Part shown: one piece after another, positions 24,712-34,017 of the stretch
Numbering within the stretch: position 1 is the first letter of the stretch
Layout of the letters: every line of letters starts with the position of its first letter
From: Clostridia bacterium
Lineage (GTDB): Bacteria; Bacillota; Clostridia; Christensenellales; Borkfalkiaceae
Assembly: GCA_017558825.1 (NCBI GenBank)
Contig: JAFYTO010000011.1
Span: 92,012-156,011 of the forward strand
DNA: 64,000 nt
Direction of reading: 5' to 3'
Translations under genes and position numbers: made by a program
Notes under the pieces: generated by a model
What the model saw: the letters and a program-made list of their open reading frames with translations, nothing else
Database searches by the model: none
Told to the model about the DNA's origin: nothing

Positions 24712-27138
24712 ATGTTTATTAAAGACTATTTAAAAAACAACTTAATATTTTTAGATGGTGGCATGGGTACAATGCTTCAAAAAAACGGCTTAAAAGCAGG
24801 CGAGCTTCCAGAGCGTTTTAACGTGAGCAATCCTGAAATTGTTACAAGTATTCACAAGGCTTATTTTGATGCTGGTAGCAACGTGATTTCAACTAATACT
24901 TTTGGAGCAAACGTTTTAAAATATAACGAGAAAGAGCTTGAAAACATTATTAAGAGTGCCGTTCAAAACGTTAAAACAGCAAGAGAACAAAGTAAAGGCT
25001 CTCAACCAAAATGGATTGCGTTAGACGTTGGTCCAACAGGAAGAATGCTTGCTCCTTATGGTGACCTTAGTTTTGAAGACGCTGTTAACGTATTTAAAAA
25101 GACTGTAGAGTTTGGCGTTAAATACGGCGTTGACCTAATTTTAATTGAAACAATGACGGATAGCTATGAAACTAAGGCCGCAGTTATAGCCTCAAAAGAG
25201 TGTTGCAACTTGCCAATTTTCGTATCTAATGCATTTGGCGAGGACGGCTGTTTAATGACTGGAGCAAACGCTTTTTCATTAGTTACTATGCTTGAAGGTT
25301 TGGGAGTTGACGCTATTGGTGCAAATTGTTCTTTTGGGCCAAAACAACTTATGCCTATCATAGATGAATATTTAAAACACTCTTCCACCCCAATACTCGT
25401 AGAGCCAAACGCAGGGCTTCCAAGGGTGGTTGACGGGAAAACGGTTTATGACGTAACCACTAAAGAATTTGCTTATGACGTGTGCACGTTAATTAACAAA
25501 GGCGTTAGAATTGTTGGAGGTTGTTGCGGAACTACTCCAGAGCATATTAGAGAACTTGTAAATAGCGCAAAGGGGCTCAAGGTTGCGCCTATAGAAAAAA
25601 AGAACGTTACGGCAATTTCTTCATATACTCATGCCGTAGAGTTTAATATAGAGCCTATACTTATTGGCGAAAGAATTAACCCTACCGGCAAAAAGAAACT
25701 TAAAGAAGCGCTAAAAAACGGGGATATAGACTACGTTTTAAAAGAAGCTGTAACACAGCAAGAAAAAGGCGTGCACGTTTTAGACGTGAACGTGGGATTG
25801 CCTGAAATTAATGAGGTTCAAGTTTTAACAGACGTTGTTAAACAAGTTCAATCAATTGTTGACCTACCACTTCAAATAGATACGTCAAACGTTTCAGCAA
25901 TGGAAAGTGCGCTTCGTATTTATAATGGTAAGCCAATGATTAATTCCGTAAACGGCAAAGAAGAAAGTATGCAAGCGGTATTTCCATTAGTAAAAAAATA
26001 CGGTGGATTAGTAGTATGCTTAACTCTTGATGAAAACGGCATACCTCAAACAGCTGAAGGACGTTTGGAAATTGCTAAAAGAATTTTGGCAAAGGCAAAA
26101 GAATATGGGCTTGACAAAAAAGACCTTATTTTTGACCCTCTTGCATTAACAATTAGCGCAGATAAAAACTCTGGTATAGAAACGATTAAGGCTGTAAAAC
26201 TTATAACGGAAGAGCTTGGAGCAAAAACCTCGCTTGGTGTTTCTAACGTTTCGTTCGGGCTTCCTAATAGAGACGCAATTAACGGCGCTTTCTTTACAAT
26301 GGCGCTTAATAGTGGATTATCTTGCGCTATAATGAACCCTAACTCTATGGAAATGATGAAAGCATACCATGCTTTTAAAGCACTTAACGGGCTTGATGAA
26401 AATTTTTTAGATTATATAAAATTTACTAGTGAATTGCCTCAAACAGTTATAGGTGGCGAGGTTCAAGTACAAGAAGCAAAAAGCGTTCAAGAAGCAAAAA
26501 CTCAACTACAAAATGCCATTATAAAAGGGCTTAAAGAGCGCACGGCTGTTATAACTCAAGAACTTTTAAAAACACAAGAGCCTTTAGATATTATTGAAAA
26601 TGAAATTATACCTGCTCTAAATATTGTGGGCAAAGGGTTTGAAAATAAAACGGTATATCTTCCTCAACTTTTAATGAGTGCGGAAGCGTCAAAAGTAGCG
26701 TTTGACGGCATAAAAGAAAAAATGAAAAATAGTGGCGTTTCAAGCAAATGCCCTATAGTGATAGCAACGGTAAAAGGCGACATTCACGATATAGGTAAAA
26801 ACATAGTAAAACTTTTACTTGAAAATTATGGTTTTTTAGTTTATGACCTTGGTAAAGACGTTGCTCCTGAAAAAATTGCAGAAAAGGTTTTAGCTCTAAA
26901 TGCGCCTATAGTTTGTCTTTCTGCGCTTATGACAACTACCGTTCCGTCAATGGAGCAAACCATAAAACTCGTGCGCCAAAAAGCTCCGTGGTGTAAAGTG
27001 CTAGTAGGTGGAGCGGTGCTTAATAAAGACTATGCAAATCAAATAGGTGCCGACTATTATGCAAAAGATGCTATGGAAGCCGTAAGGTGCGCCGAAGAAA
27101 TACAAGAAAATATAGTAAAAAATAATGAAGAAAAATAG
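24712..27138 (+). CDS. metH: Cobalamin-dependent methionine synthase lacking activation domain
   Basis: 808 residues. Domains in order: homocysteine S-methyltransferase (LDGGMGTMLQ; zinc cysteines in GANCSFGP and GGCCGTTPEHI), pterin-binding (ERINPTGKKKLKEAL, DVNVGLPEI, NSVNGKEE), helical cap and B12-binding Rossmann domain with the histidine motif GDIHDIGKNI at about 690. The activation domain of the about 1200-residue E. coli enzyme is missing and is supplied by the gene just upstream. It transfers the methyl of 5-methyl-THF from MetF to homocysteine. TAGGAAAA precedes the ATG. No SAM riboswitch or S-box is visible upstream. Confidence 0.95.
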   Translation: MFIKDYLKNNLIFLDGGMGTMLQKNGLKAGELPERFNVSNPEIVTSIHKAYFDAGSNVISTNTFGANVLKYNEKELENIIKSAVQNVKTAREQSKGSQPKWIALDVGPTGRMLAPYGDLSFEDAVNVFKKTVEFGVKYGVDLILIETMTDSYETKAAVIASKECCNLPIFVSNAFGEDGCLMTGANAFSLVTMLEGLGVDAIGANCSFGPKQLMPIIDEYLKHSSTPILVEPNAGLPRVVDGKTVYDVTTKEFAYDVCTLINKGVRIVGGCCGTTPEHIRELVNSAKGLKVAPIEKKNVTAISSYTHAVEFNIEPILIGERINPTGKKKLKEALKNGDIDYVLKEAVTQQEKGVHVLDVNVGLPEINEVQVLTDVVKQVQSIVDLPLQIDTSNVSAMESALRIYNGKPMINSVNGKEESMQAVFPLVKKYGGLVVCLTLDENGIPQTAEGRLEIAKRILAKAKEYGLDKKDLIFDPLALTISADKNSGIETIKAVKLITEELGAKTSLGVSNVSFGLPNRDAINGAFFTMALNSGLSCAIMNPNSMEMMKAYHAFKALNGLDENFLDYIKFTSELPQTVIGGEVQVQEAKSVQEAKTQLQNAIIKGLKERTAVITQELLKTQEPLDIIENEIIPALNIVGKGFENKTVYLPQLLMSAEASKVAFDGIKEKMKNSGVSSKCPIVIATVKGDIHDIGKNIVKLLLENYGFLVYDLGKDVAPEKIAEKVLALNAPIVCLSALMTTTVPSMEQTIKLVRQKAPWCKVLVGGAVLNKDYANQIGADYYAKDAMEAVRCAEEIQENIVKNNEEK

Positions 27139-27147
27139 GGAGAAATT

Positions 27148-28461
27148 ATGCAAAAACCCTCTAAAAATTTTATGAGCTCATTGACCAGTTTTTTTAAAGT
27201 AGTAGCAAAAGCAATTTTTAAAGTTCCTTTTATATTAAGAATTGTAATAGGTCTTGTAATAGGCGTTGCGTTAGCATTGTTAGCGCCTAAAGCAACGTTT
27301 ATTGCCGTATTTGGCAAGGTGTTTACAACAGCGTTAAAAGCAATAGCGCCAGTTTTAGTATTTGTGTTAATTGCAAACGCCCTTTCTTCCGCAGGCGGAA
27401 ATTTAGGCTCAAGGTTTGTAAAGGTTATAGCATTATATTTATCAACCACTTTTCTTGCATCTATTTTAGCCGTTATTGGAAGTTTTATTTTTAAACTAGA
27501 AATTCCACTTGCAGATAAGCCTGCTGGATACACCCCTCCAACGGGCTTGGCAGAAGTATTTTCAACTCTTCTTTCTAACTTAGTTGAAAACCCTGTGTCC
27601 GCACTTATAAACGGCAATTACGTTGGTATTTTAACTTGGGCTATTATGCTTGGCTTAGCATTAAAGATAGTTGGCGGTGAAAAAACCAAGGAGTTTATCG
27701 GCGACCTTGCAAAAGCCGTTAGTAAAATAGTTGGTTGGATAATTCAACTTGCTCCTATAGGCGTTATGGGCTTAGTTTATAGTTCGGTTAGCGAACTTGG
27801 TATGAATATATTTATTGATTACGGCGCGCTTTTATTATTGCTTGTTGGTTGTATGCTTACGCTTTCACTCGTAATAAATCCTATTATTATGTCGGTTTGT
27901 TTAAAACGTAACGCTTATCCGCTTGTTTTTAGATGTTTAAAGGAAAGTGGTTTACAAGCTTTCTTTACAAGAAGTTCTGCTGCAAACATTCCAGTAAATA
28001 TGAAGCTTTGTAAAGACCTAGGTTTAGATGATGAATATTATTCCGTTGCTATTCCGCTTGGCGCAACTATTAATATGGACGGTGCTGCCATAACTATTAC
28101 CATTATGAGTTTGGCGGCGGCTTTTAGTATGGGTATTGAAGTAAACTTCTTTGTTGCAATACTTCTTTGTTTTATTGCTACTTTAGGCGCGTGTGGAGCA
28201 TCTGGCGTTCCAGGCGGTTCGCTTTTACTTATTCCTATGGCGTGTTCGCTTTTAGGAGTTGATGCAAGCATTGCAATGCAAGTTGTTGGCGTTGGCTTTA
28301 TTATTGGCGTTATTCAAGACTCTGTTGAAACTGCGCTTAACTCTTCTGGGGACGTTATGTTTACTGCAACTGCTGAATTTATGGAGTGGAAGAAGCAAGG
28401 TAAACCTATTTTCTTTACTGAAAAGGAAAAGCTTAATTATAAAAAGGAAGAGTGTAATTAA
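27148..28461 (+). CDS. sstT: SstT-like serine/threonine:sodium symporter
   Basis: 437 residues with the dicarboxylate/amino acid:cation symporter fold: FLIGLVIGVALALLAP-type first helices, hairpin loop motif FFTRSSAANIPVNM, substrate/sodium segment NMDGAAITIT, and ASGVPGGSLLLIPMACSLLG. These details favour SstT over glutamate GltP types. It imports serine and threonine with sodium. Follows metH by nine bases (GGGAGAAA site), so it may belong to the same transcript; serine would feed one-carbon units to metF, an inference. Confidence 0.88.
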   Translation: MQKPSKNFMSSLTSFFKVVAKAIFKVPFILRIVIGLVIGVALALLAPKATFIAVFGKVFTTALKAIAPVLVFVLIANALSSAGGNLGSRFVKVIALYLSTTFLASILAVIGSFIFKLEIPLADKPAGYTPPTGLAEVFSTLLSNLVENPVSALINGNYVGILTWAIMLGLALKIVGGEKTKEFIGDLAKAVSKIVGWIIQLAPIGVMGLVYSSVSELGMNIFIDYGALLLLLVGCMLTLSLVINPIIMSVCLKRNAYPLVFRCLKESGLQAFFTRSSAANIPVNMKLCKDLGLDDEYYSVAIPLGATINMDGAAITITIMSLAAAFSMGIEVNFFVAILLCFIATLGACGASGVPGGSLLLIPMACSLLGVDASIAMQVVGVGFIIGVIQDSVETALNSSGDVMFTATAEFMEWKKQGKPIFFTEKEKLNYKKEECN

Positions 28462-28476
28462 AGCTAAGGAGAGCTT

Positions 28477-29298
28477 ATGGGCAAATTTGACGGTATTTTA
28501 ATTTGTACCGACCTTGACGGAACTTTATATAGAAATGACGGCTCAATCTCTAATGAAAATAAGCAAGCAATAGAACGTTTTAAAAATGAGGGCGGTTTAT
28601 TTACTATAATTACGGGTCGCGTGCCACACTATGCAAAAGAAGCGTATAACGCGGTGAAGCCAAACGTTCCTTTTGGTTGTACTAACGGCGCAGGCGTTTA
28701 CGATGGGGAAAAGGAAGAATACGTTTTTACGCTTGATATACACGAAAGCATTATGGACCTTGTTGATTACGTTGAAAAAACTTTTCCAAACGTTGGAATA
28801 ATTGTTTCAACTCTTTATAAAACGTATTTTTCAAGGGCAAATGACGTTGTTAAAAAATTTATAAAAAGGACAAAGCTCCCGTATTATCCACTTCACCATC
28901 GTGATGTAAAAGGACCGATAGCAAAAGTTTTATTAGGTACGGATAATAGTGAAGAAATGGCGACAGTGCAAAAAGCGGTAATCAATCACCCGCTTGCGTC
29001 TAACTTTACTTTTCTTCACTCTGAAAAAGTGCTTTTTGACATTTTGCCAAAGGGTACGCATAAGGGCGTAGCAATTGAAAAACTAATAGAATATCTTAAA
29101 GTTGATAAAAACAAAACCATTGCCGTAGGCGATTATTATAATGATTTGGGAATGTTTAAAGTTGCGCGCTATGGAATAGCCGTAAAAAACGCGTGTAAAG
29201 ATGCGCTTGACGCAGCGGACATTGTAACTGTTTCTAACGAAGAGCACGCTTTGGCAAAAATCATTAGTGATATAGAAAACGGCAAAATTAAAATTTAA
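28477..29298 (+). CDS. Cof-type HAD phosphatase
   Basis: 273 residues. HAD motif I is CTDLDGTLYRNDG, motif II ITGR, motif III lysine in the KGVAIEKLIEYL region, motif IV VGDYYNDLGMF, and the C2 cap typical of Cof/IIB hydrolases occupies about residues 85-190. These enzymes dephosphorylate sugar phosphates, FMN or pyridoxal phosphate; substrate not predictable. GGAGAG precedes the ATG, and the next gene starts 10 bases after the stop. Confidence 0.88.
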   Translation: MGKFDGILICTDLDGTLYRNDGSISNENKQAIERFKNEGGLFTIITGRVPHYAKEAYNAVKPNVPFGCTNGAGVYDGEKEEYVFTLDIHESIMDLVDYVEKTFPNVGIIVSTLYKTYFSRANDVVKKFIKRTKLPYYPLHHRDVKGPIAKVLLGTDNSEEMATVQKAVINHPLASNFTFLHSEKVLFDILPKGTHKGVAIEKLIEYLKVDKNKTIAVGDYYNDLGMFKVARYGIAVKNACKDALDAADIVTVSNEEHALAKIISDIENGKIKI

Positions 29299-29308
29299 AG
29301 GAAAAATT

Positions 29309-30370
29309 ATGGAAATTAAAAATATACAAACTCCAGCTCTTATAGTTGATGAAAACGTTTTTTTGCAAAACTCAATCAATATGTCTAAAATTTTAAGCGG
29401 AAAAACGCTTAAACTTCGCCCACACTTTAAGTCGCATAAATGTGCGGAAATTGCGCGCTTCCAAGTAGAAAACGGCGCTATAGGCTTAACTTGTGCTAAA
29501 CTTAGCGAGGCTATTGACCTTGTTGATAGTGGCGTAGAAAACGTGCTAGTTGCCAACCAAATTGTGGAAAAATCTAAAATAGCAACACTTGCTCATCTTG
29601 CTAATTGCGCTAATCTTACAGTTTGTGTTGATGATATTCAAAACGTAAAAGATTTAGAAAATGCTTGCGGGCTTATGTCGTCAACGCTCAACGTGCTTAT
29701 TGAATATGAAATCGGCATGGAGCGTTGCGGAGTTTCTTCTAAGGAAGAAGTGTTAAATTTGGCAAGGTTTATTAGCAGTTGTAAACATTTAAAGTTTAAG
29801 GGTGTTCAAGCGTACGCTGGGCATTTATCTCACGAAATTAGCGGAGAAGATAGGCTTTTAGAAACGAGCAAAAACACTGAAAAGCTTAAAGAGCTTATAG
29901 CGTATTTAAATGAAAACGGAATTGAGGTAGAAACACTTTCTGGCGGTAGTACGGGTACAAGCATTATAAAGGCGGAGCAAGGTTTGTATACTGAACTTCA
30001 AGCCGGCAGTTATTTGTTTATGGACGCTACTTATAAAGATTTAAACTTACCGTTTAAAAACTCGCTTTACATTGTTGCAACCGTAGTTAGTGTTACAAGT
30101 AATATAACGGTTGTTGACGCTGGCGTTAAATCTTGTGGAATAGACCAAGGCATGCCACTTGGAGTTGGCTTTACTTACGAAAAAATTGTTGCAAGTGAAG
30201 AGCATTTTCAACTTCATAACCCAAGCAAAAAGTTTAACGTGGGAGATAAGGTTTTACTTATACCTGCCCACTGCTGTTCAACGGTAAATTTGTACGATAA
30301 AATTTACTTTGTAAAAGACGGCAAGATAACAAGGCGAGTACAAGTTTCCGCTCGCGGCTGTTCAAAATAA
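29309..30370 (+). CDS. D-threonine aldolase / D-serine dehydratase-like PLP enzyme
   Basis: 353 residues of the alanine racemase N-terminal superfamily. The N-terminus TPALIVDENVFLQNSINM and the PLP-lysine segment LRPHFKSHKCAEIAR are characteristic; GGSTGTS binds the PLP phosphate; the C-terminal PAHCCSTVNLYDKIYFV carries the H-x-C metal-binding pair of D-threonine aldolases and D-serine dehydratases. It cleaves D-threonine or related beta-hydroxy D-amino acids to glycine plus aldehyde, or deaminates D-serine. The SstT-like symporter two genes upstream could supply substrate. Last gene before a strong terminator. Confidence 0.88.
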   Translation: MEIKNIQTPALIVDENVFLQNSINMSKILSGKTLKLRPHFKSHKCAEIARFQVENGAIGLTCAKLSEAIDLVDSGVENVLVANQIVEKSKIATLAHLANCANLTVCVDDIQNVKDLENACGLMSSTLNVLIEYEIGMERCGVSSKEEVLNLARFISSCKHLKFKGVQAYAGHLSHEISGEDRLLETSKNTEKLKELIAYLNENGIEVETLSGGSTGTSIIKAEQGLYTELQAGSYLFMDATYKDLNLPFKNSLYIVATVVSVTSNITVVDAGVKSCGIDQGMPLGVGFTYEKIVASEEHFQLHNPSKKFNVGDKVLLIPAHCCSTVNLYDKIYFVKDGKITRRVQVSARGCSK

Positions 30371-30375
30371 TAAAT

Positions 30376-30405
30376 AAAAAGCATAGCACTAGCTATGCTT
30401 TTTTA
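30376..30405. terminator. Bidirectional intrinsic terminator
   Basis: Stem GCATAGC / GCTATGC with an ACTA loop, A-run before and T-run after; separates the convergent operons at 30370 (+) and 30419 (-). Confidence 0.9.
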
Positions 30406-30418
30406 TTTTTGTAAAAAA

Positions 30419-31018
30419 TTAAATAGAATATAAAATCAAGCCTAAAATTGCGGAAATTACAATTAGTAGAATTGGCGAAATTTTTACCTTTTTAACCCTG
30501 TTATATATAATTGAAACAGCAACTATTAAGCCAAAAATTATTAGTGCTTTATAGTCAAAGTTAACAGCTGCGGAAAGTGTTTTAGTGCCTAAAACGGCGC
30601 TTGCAATCATCGTTAAGCCCGTTCCTACAATAAGACCTGCAACAGTGGGTTTTATGCCGTATAAGAAGGCTTTTACGCCTTTAAAGCTAAGTAGGTTTTT
30701 GGCAATTGAAGCAATTATTAAAATAATAATAAAAGATGGCAAAACAACGCCAAGCGTTGCAAGTGTTGCGCCTAATAACGAGCCCCAAATTCCGCCTTGT
30801 AAAGCGCCTTGAGTTGAGCCTATAAAGGTTGCCATGTTTATAGCAATAGGCCCTGGGGTAGATTCTGCAACGGCAATAAAGTTCATAAATTCAGCATCGG
30901 TAAGCCAGCCGTTTAACAAAACCTCTTCTCTTACAAGAGAAATCATACCGTAGCCACCGCCAAAAGAAACGGAGCCAATTTTTAAAAACGTTAAAAATAA
31001 AAGAAGATAAATGCTCAT
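30419..31018 (-). CDS. chrA: ChrA-family chromate transporter subunit
   Basis: 199 residues, a short-chain CHR-domain membrane protein. Family motifs: FLKIGSVSFGGGYGMISLV, AVAESTPGPIAINMATFIG and a proline-rich turn before the next helices. Short CHR proteins work as pairs with inverted topology; the partner is the overlapping gene at 31015. In known cases the pair exports chromate, but many gut homologues have an unknown anion substrate. The start overlaps the upstream stop by four bases (translational coupling). Confidence 0.88.
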   Translation of the reverse strand: MSIYLLLFLTFLKIGSVSFGGGYGMISLVREEVLLNGWLTDAEFMNFIAVAESTPGPIAINMATFIGSTQGALQGGIWGSLLGATLATLGVVLPSFIIILIIASIAKNLLSFKGVKAFLYGIKPTVAGLIVGTGLTMIASAVLGTKTLSAAVNFDYKALIIFGLIVAVSIIYNRVKKVKISPILLIVISAILGLILYSI

Positions 31019-31599
31019 TGATTGCCTCCTCTTTTATTCTTAATTATAAGCGAAATTGCGTAAGCCGTTAAGCCTACCAAACCGCCAATTAATACAAAAA
31101 AGATTGTTGAGAAGTTTACTGAAAATAGGGTAAACAATATTAATGCGGTAAATGAAGTGCATAAGAGCGCAATTTCAAGTGGACTCTTTATCTTCTTTAC
31201 CATTTTTAAGCCAGCGTTTAAAATTAAAAATCCAATGCAAGCTTGAATGCCTTTAAACGCATATTGAACAAGTGTAAATTTTAAAAAGGCGTCAAAAAAC
31301 TGTGAAATTAAAAATATTATAATAAAAGATGGTAAAACAACGCCTAGAGTTGCAAAAATAGAGCCTAAAACCCCTGTTTTTTTGTAACCTAAAAAGGTTG
31401 CCATATTTATGGCAATAGGTCCTGGGGTAGATTCTGCTATAGAAAGAACGCTATAAAAGTCCTCATCTTTTATCCATTTCTTTTTTTCAACTAGCTCGCT
31501 TTGTAAAATGGCTATCATAGCATAGCCGCCACCAAACGTAAAAAGACCTATTTTAAAAAAAGTTAAAAATAATTTAAATAAATCTTTTAATTTTTTCAT
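31015..31599 (-). CDS. chrA: ChrA-family chromate transporter subunit
   Basis: 194 residues, the second half of the CHR pair: FLTFFKIGLFTFGGGYAMIAILQ, SIAESTPGPIAINMATFLGYKK, about six hydrophobic segments. It is clearly paralogous to 30419 but ends in a basic NKRGGNQ tail. Starts four bases after the lgt stop and overlaps the next gene by four bases. Heteromeric partner of 30419. Confidence 0.88.
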   Translation of the reverse strand: MKKLKDLFKLFLTFFKIGLFTFGGGYAMIAILQSELVEKKKWIKDEDFYSVLSIAESTPGPIAINMATFLGYKKTGVLGSIFATLGVVLPSFIIIFLISQFFDAFLKFTLVQYAFKGIQACIGFLILNAGLKMVKKIKSPLEIALLCTSFTALILFTLFSVNFSTIFFVLIGGLVGLTAYAISLIIKNKRGGNQ

Positions 31600-31603
31600 A
31601 AGT

Positions 31604-32413
31604 TTAATTCTCGTTAGTTTCCGCTATTTCAGTTTCCGTAGCCAACTGAACGCTTTCTTGAGTGTTTCTTTTTTTAATAACGTTTTTGTACATATAATGA
31701 ATAACAAAGTAAAGCGCAATGCCTATAACTACCATTACAATAGACCAAGTTTGGCTTGGAGTAATGTTGCCAATAAATTTTCCTTTATTATCATCGCGAA
31801 GGAACTCTATAAAGAATCTAAACACGCCGTATGAAATAAGGTAATGGCAAATTATATATTTATCGTTTTTCTTTAAGTATAAAATAGAAAAAATTATAAA
31901 TAACGCAAACAAGAATGCAGCTTCATAAAGTTGAGTTGGGTGAACGGGGTTAGGTAGGTCTGGGAATTTAACGCCCAAAAAACTATCCGTTTCCTTACCG
32001 TGACAGCAACCGGCAAAAAAGCAACCAATTCTACCAAAAGCGTGAGCTATTAAAATACAGCAAGACGCAACTGGCGTAAGGTCAAAAATGCTTTGCTTAA
32101 GTTTTTTGCGGAAAATCAAATAGCCCACAATAAACGAAATAACACCGCCAAGAAGACCGCCCAAGAACGAAAATCCTGTAGGAAAGTTGAAATGGCCTGT
32201 TGCCAAGTAAATGTAAAACGTATGCAAAAGTTGCGCAGTAAGAAAGCCTACGCCTATTGCAACTATGCCGTTATAAAAAGTAAAGTCAACAAATTGTTCG
32301 TTAAACTTTTTAACTTTACAGTATGAAAATAACACTATAAAGCAGGCCAAAATGCCTACTGCAATAGAAATTCCATACAAATTAGCGCCAAAAAATATAG
32401 GGTCTGAATACAT
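31604..32413 (-). CDS. lgt: Prolipoprotein diacylglyceryl transferase
   Basis: 269 residues, seven membrane segments. Signature HAFGRIGCFFAGCCHGKETDSFLGVKFPDLPNPVHPTQLYEAAFLF contains the conserved R-I-G-C-x-x-x-G-C-C-x-G and H-P-T-Q-L-Y-E motifs; RFFIEFLRDDNKG follows. It transfers diacylglycerol from phosphatidylglycerol to the lipobox cysteine of prolipoproteins, such as those encoded at 44275 and 49082. AGAGAGG ribosome binding site. First gene of an lgt-chrA-chrA transcript. Confidence 0.95.
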   Translation of the reverse strand: MYSDPIFFGANLYGISIAVGILACFIVLFSYCKVKKFNEQFVDFTFYNGIVAIGVGFLTAQLLHTFYIYLATGHFNFPTGFSFLGGLLGGVISFIVGYLIFRKKLKQSIFDLTPVASCCILIAHAFGRIGCFFAGCCHGKETDSFLGVKFPDLPNPVHPTQLYEAAFLFALFIIFSILYLKKNDKYIICHYLISYGVFRFFIEFLRDDNKGKFIGNITPSQTWSIVMVVIGIALYFVIHYMYKNVIKKRNTQESVQLATETEIAETNEN

Positions 32414-32433
32414 AATAACCTCTCTTTAAAATT

Positions 32434-32462
32434 ATTATACTACAAAACGCGCGTAATGTAAA
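32434..32462 (-). promoter_or_regulatory. Promoter of lgt-chrA-chrA
   Basis: On the - strand TTTACA (32457-32462), 17-base spacer, TATAAT (32434-32439), about 20 bases before the lgt ATG. Confidence 0.7.
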
Positions 32463-32474
32463 ATGAAATTTTAG

Positions 32475-33221
32475 TTAAAATATTGCGTCTGCAATTTTCT
32501 TTGATACTATTGCCAGTTCTTTAGTAAAAGGCTCGTTGCCACTAAAAGAAATAGGAGGCTTTTCATTGACCGTTTTTAGTTTATCGTCAATAACTAGAGG
32601 TATAAACTTTAAATGCTTATTAGTGTTTTTAAAATATAGTTTTTCAACGCATAGAAAACCGCTATATATGTCGTGGTTACCGTTTTGAGTTTTGCAAGTG
32701 TAATCAACGTTAGGAAATATAAGTAAACTCCGTCCGCTTTTAAGCGCGTCTAACGATGCTTTTATTGTTTTAAACGCTTCGCAGTTGTTTCTATAAACGG
32801 GAATAATGTGCGCTTTTGAGCAGATAAGAGGAACAAATAAACTACCTAAAATGCTTGGGAAAAGTGCGTGAAATTTATTTTTTTTACAGCGTTTTGAAAA
32901 GGTGTAGTTATAAAAGTGTGAAAAGCAAGTTTTGCGATTTGTAAAAACGTTAAAAACGTAAGGCGAAAGGTCAAACGTTGCGCATTTGCCAATGGTTAAA
33001 GCGGCGTGCAAATTTAAATGTCGGCATAAATATATACACGGCTCGGTTGGTGTTTTTACGTTGAAAGTATATTTTGGCGTAAACGTTTTGTATAAGACTT
33101 TTAAGGTGTTAAAGAATTTTCCGTTAAACTTTAAATTTACTTGGTTTTCTATGCTTTTAAAATTTGTAAATGTGGTTGAGTTTTTCATAATAAAATGCGT
33201 GTATAACGTTATTTTGTGCAT
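32475..33221 (-). CDS. Lysophospholipid acyltransferase-like protein, degenerate
   Basis: 248 residues. The order of elements resembles PlsC-type acyltransferases: an entry strand ending in YLCRHLNLHAAL (position of the H-x4-D motif), IPVYRNN (motif II-like), and LKSGRSLLIFPNVDY (position of motif III, E-G-T/F-P). The catalytic aspartate of H-x4-D is not visible and motif III lacks its usual glutamate-glycine, so it may be inactive or use other residues. Neither the ATG at 33221 nor an in-frame ATG at 33188 has a good ribosome binding site, so the start is uncertain. No clear membrane segment. Confidence 0.55.
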   Translation of the reverse strand: MHKITLYTHFIMKNSTTFTNFKSIENQVNLKFNGKFFNTLKVLYKTFTPKYTFNVKTPTEPCIYLCRHLNLHAALTIGKCATFDLSPYVFNVFTNRKTCFSHFYNYTFSKRCKKNKFHALFPSILGSLFVPLICSKAHIIPVYRNNCEAFKTIKASLDALKSGRSLLIFPNVDYTCKTQNGNHDIYSGFLCVEKLYFKNTNKHLKFIPLVIDDKLKTVNEKPPISFSGNEPFTKELAIVSKKIADAIF

Positions 33222-33232
33222 TTTTTAAAAAA

Positions 33233-33261
33233 TTGACGTACTTTTTAAAAAAATATATTAA
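33233..33261 (+). promoter_or_regulatory. Candidate promoter of two-component system
   Basis: TTGACG (33233-33238), 17 bases, TATTAA (33256-33261). An alternative TTGTAA / TAAAAT pair with a 16-base spacer lies at 33279-33306; I cannot decide between them. Confidence 0.45.
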
Positions 33262-33336
33262 ATTTTGTTTAAACTATGTTGTAATTTGCTATATTTATGA
33301 TAAAATTAAGTTACAAATAAAATTATTGGGTGAAAA

Positions 33337-34017
33337 ATGTTTAACGTTTTAATAGTTGAAGATGATTTCAATATTTGCAAATTGATGAAAATTAAGCTTA
33401 CTCAAGAAGGCTACAACTGCCATTTGGCTTACAACGGCTTAGAGGGGCTAGAAAAACTTAGTGAAAATCATATAGATATAGTTATTTTAGACGCTATGAT
33501 GCCTAAAATGGACGGGTTTGAAATGGTTAAGGAAATGCGTGACTTAAAATATACAACTCCCGTAATAATGGTAACTGCTAGAGGCGAAATTGACGATAAG
33601 TCTAGGGGCTTTATGGTTGGCGTAGACGATTATATGGTAAAGCCAATTGATTTTAAGGAATTGTTTTTAAGAATGAAGGCTGTTTTGCGCCGAGCAAATA
33701 TTGTTAGTGAGAAAAAAATTGTTGTTGGTCAAACGGTTTTAGACTATAACACCTTATCCGTTTCACGCGGGGAAGATAAAGAAACTTTTACAAAAAAGGA
33801 GTTTCAAATACTATTTAAGCTTCTTTCTTATCCAGAGCAGTCTTTTTCTAAGAGTGCGCTATTTGAAGAGTTTTGGAATTTTGATAGCGATACGGAAGAA
33901 GATGCCGTCAAAGTATATATAAATAAAATTAGGAATAAGATATCTCGTTTTGAAGAAATTGACGTTGAAACCGTAAGAGGCGTTGGTTATAAAGGTGTAA
34001 AAAATGAAAAAAATTAA
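33337..34017 (+). CDS. OmpR-family response regulator
   Basis: 226 residues. Receiver domain with acidic pocket VEDD, phospho-acceptor D52 in VILDAMMPKMDGF and the conserved lysine in VDDYMVKPID, followed by a winged-helix domain (TFTKKEFQILFKLLSYPEQSFSKSALFEEFW ... VKVYINKIRNKI..VRGVGYKG). It regulates transcription in response to the kinase it overlaps by 14 bases. The convergent trkHA genes next door make potassium or envelope stress a possible signal, without direct evidence. Confidence 0.93.
   Translation: MFNVLIVEDDFNICKLMKIKLTQEGYNCHLAYNGLEGLEKLSENHIDIVILDAMMPKMDGFEMVKEMRDLKYTTPVIMVTARGEIDDKSRGFMVGVDDYMVKPIDFKELFLRMKAVLRRANIVSEKKIVVGQTVLDYNTLSVSRGEDKETFTKKEFQILFKLLSYPEQSFSKSALFEEFWNFDSDTEEDAVKVYINKIRNKISRFEEIDVETVRGVGYKGVKNEKN

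Noticed and set aside
24712..27138. metH as a truncated pseudogene
   Set aside because: All catalytic domains are intact and the missing activation domain is encoded separately next door.
30419..31599. The two short chrA genes as one frameshifted gene
   Set aside because: Each has its own start and full set of family motifs; paired short CHR genes with a four-base overlap are a normal arrangement.
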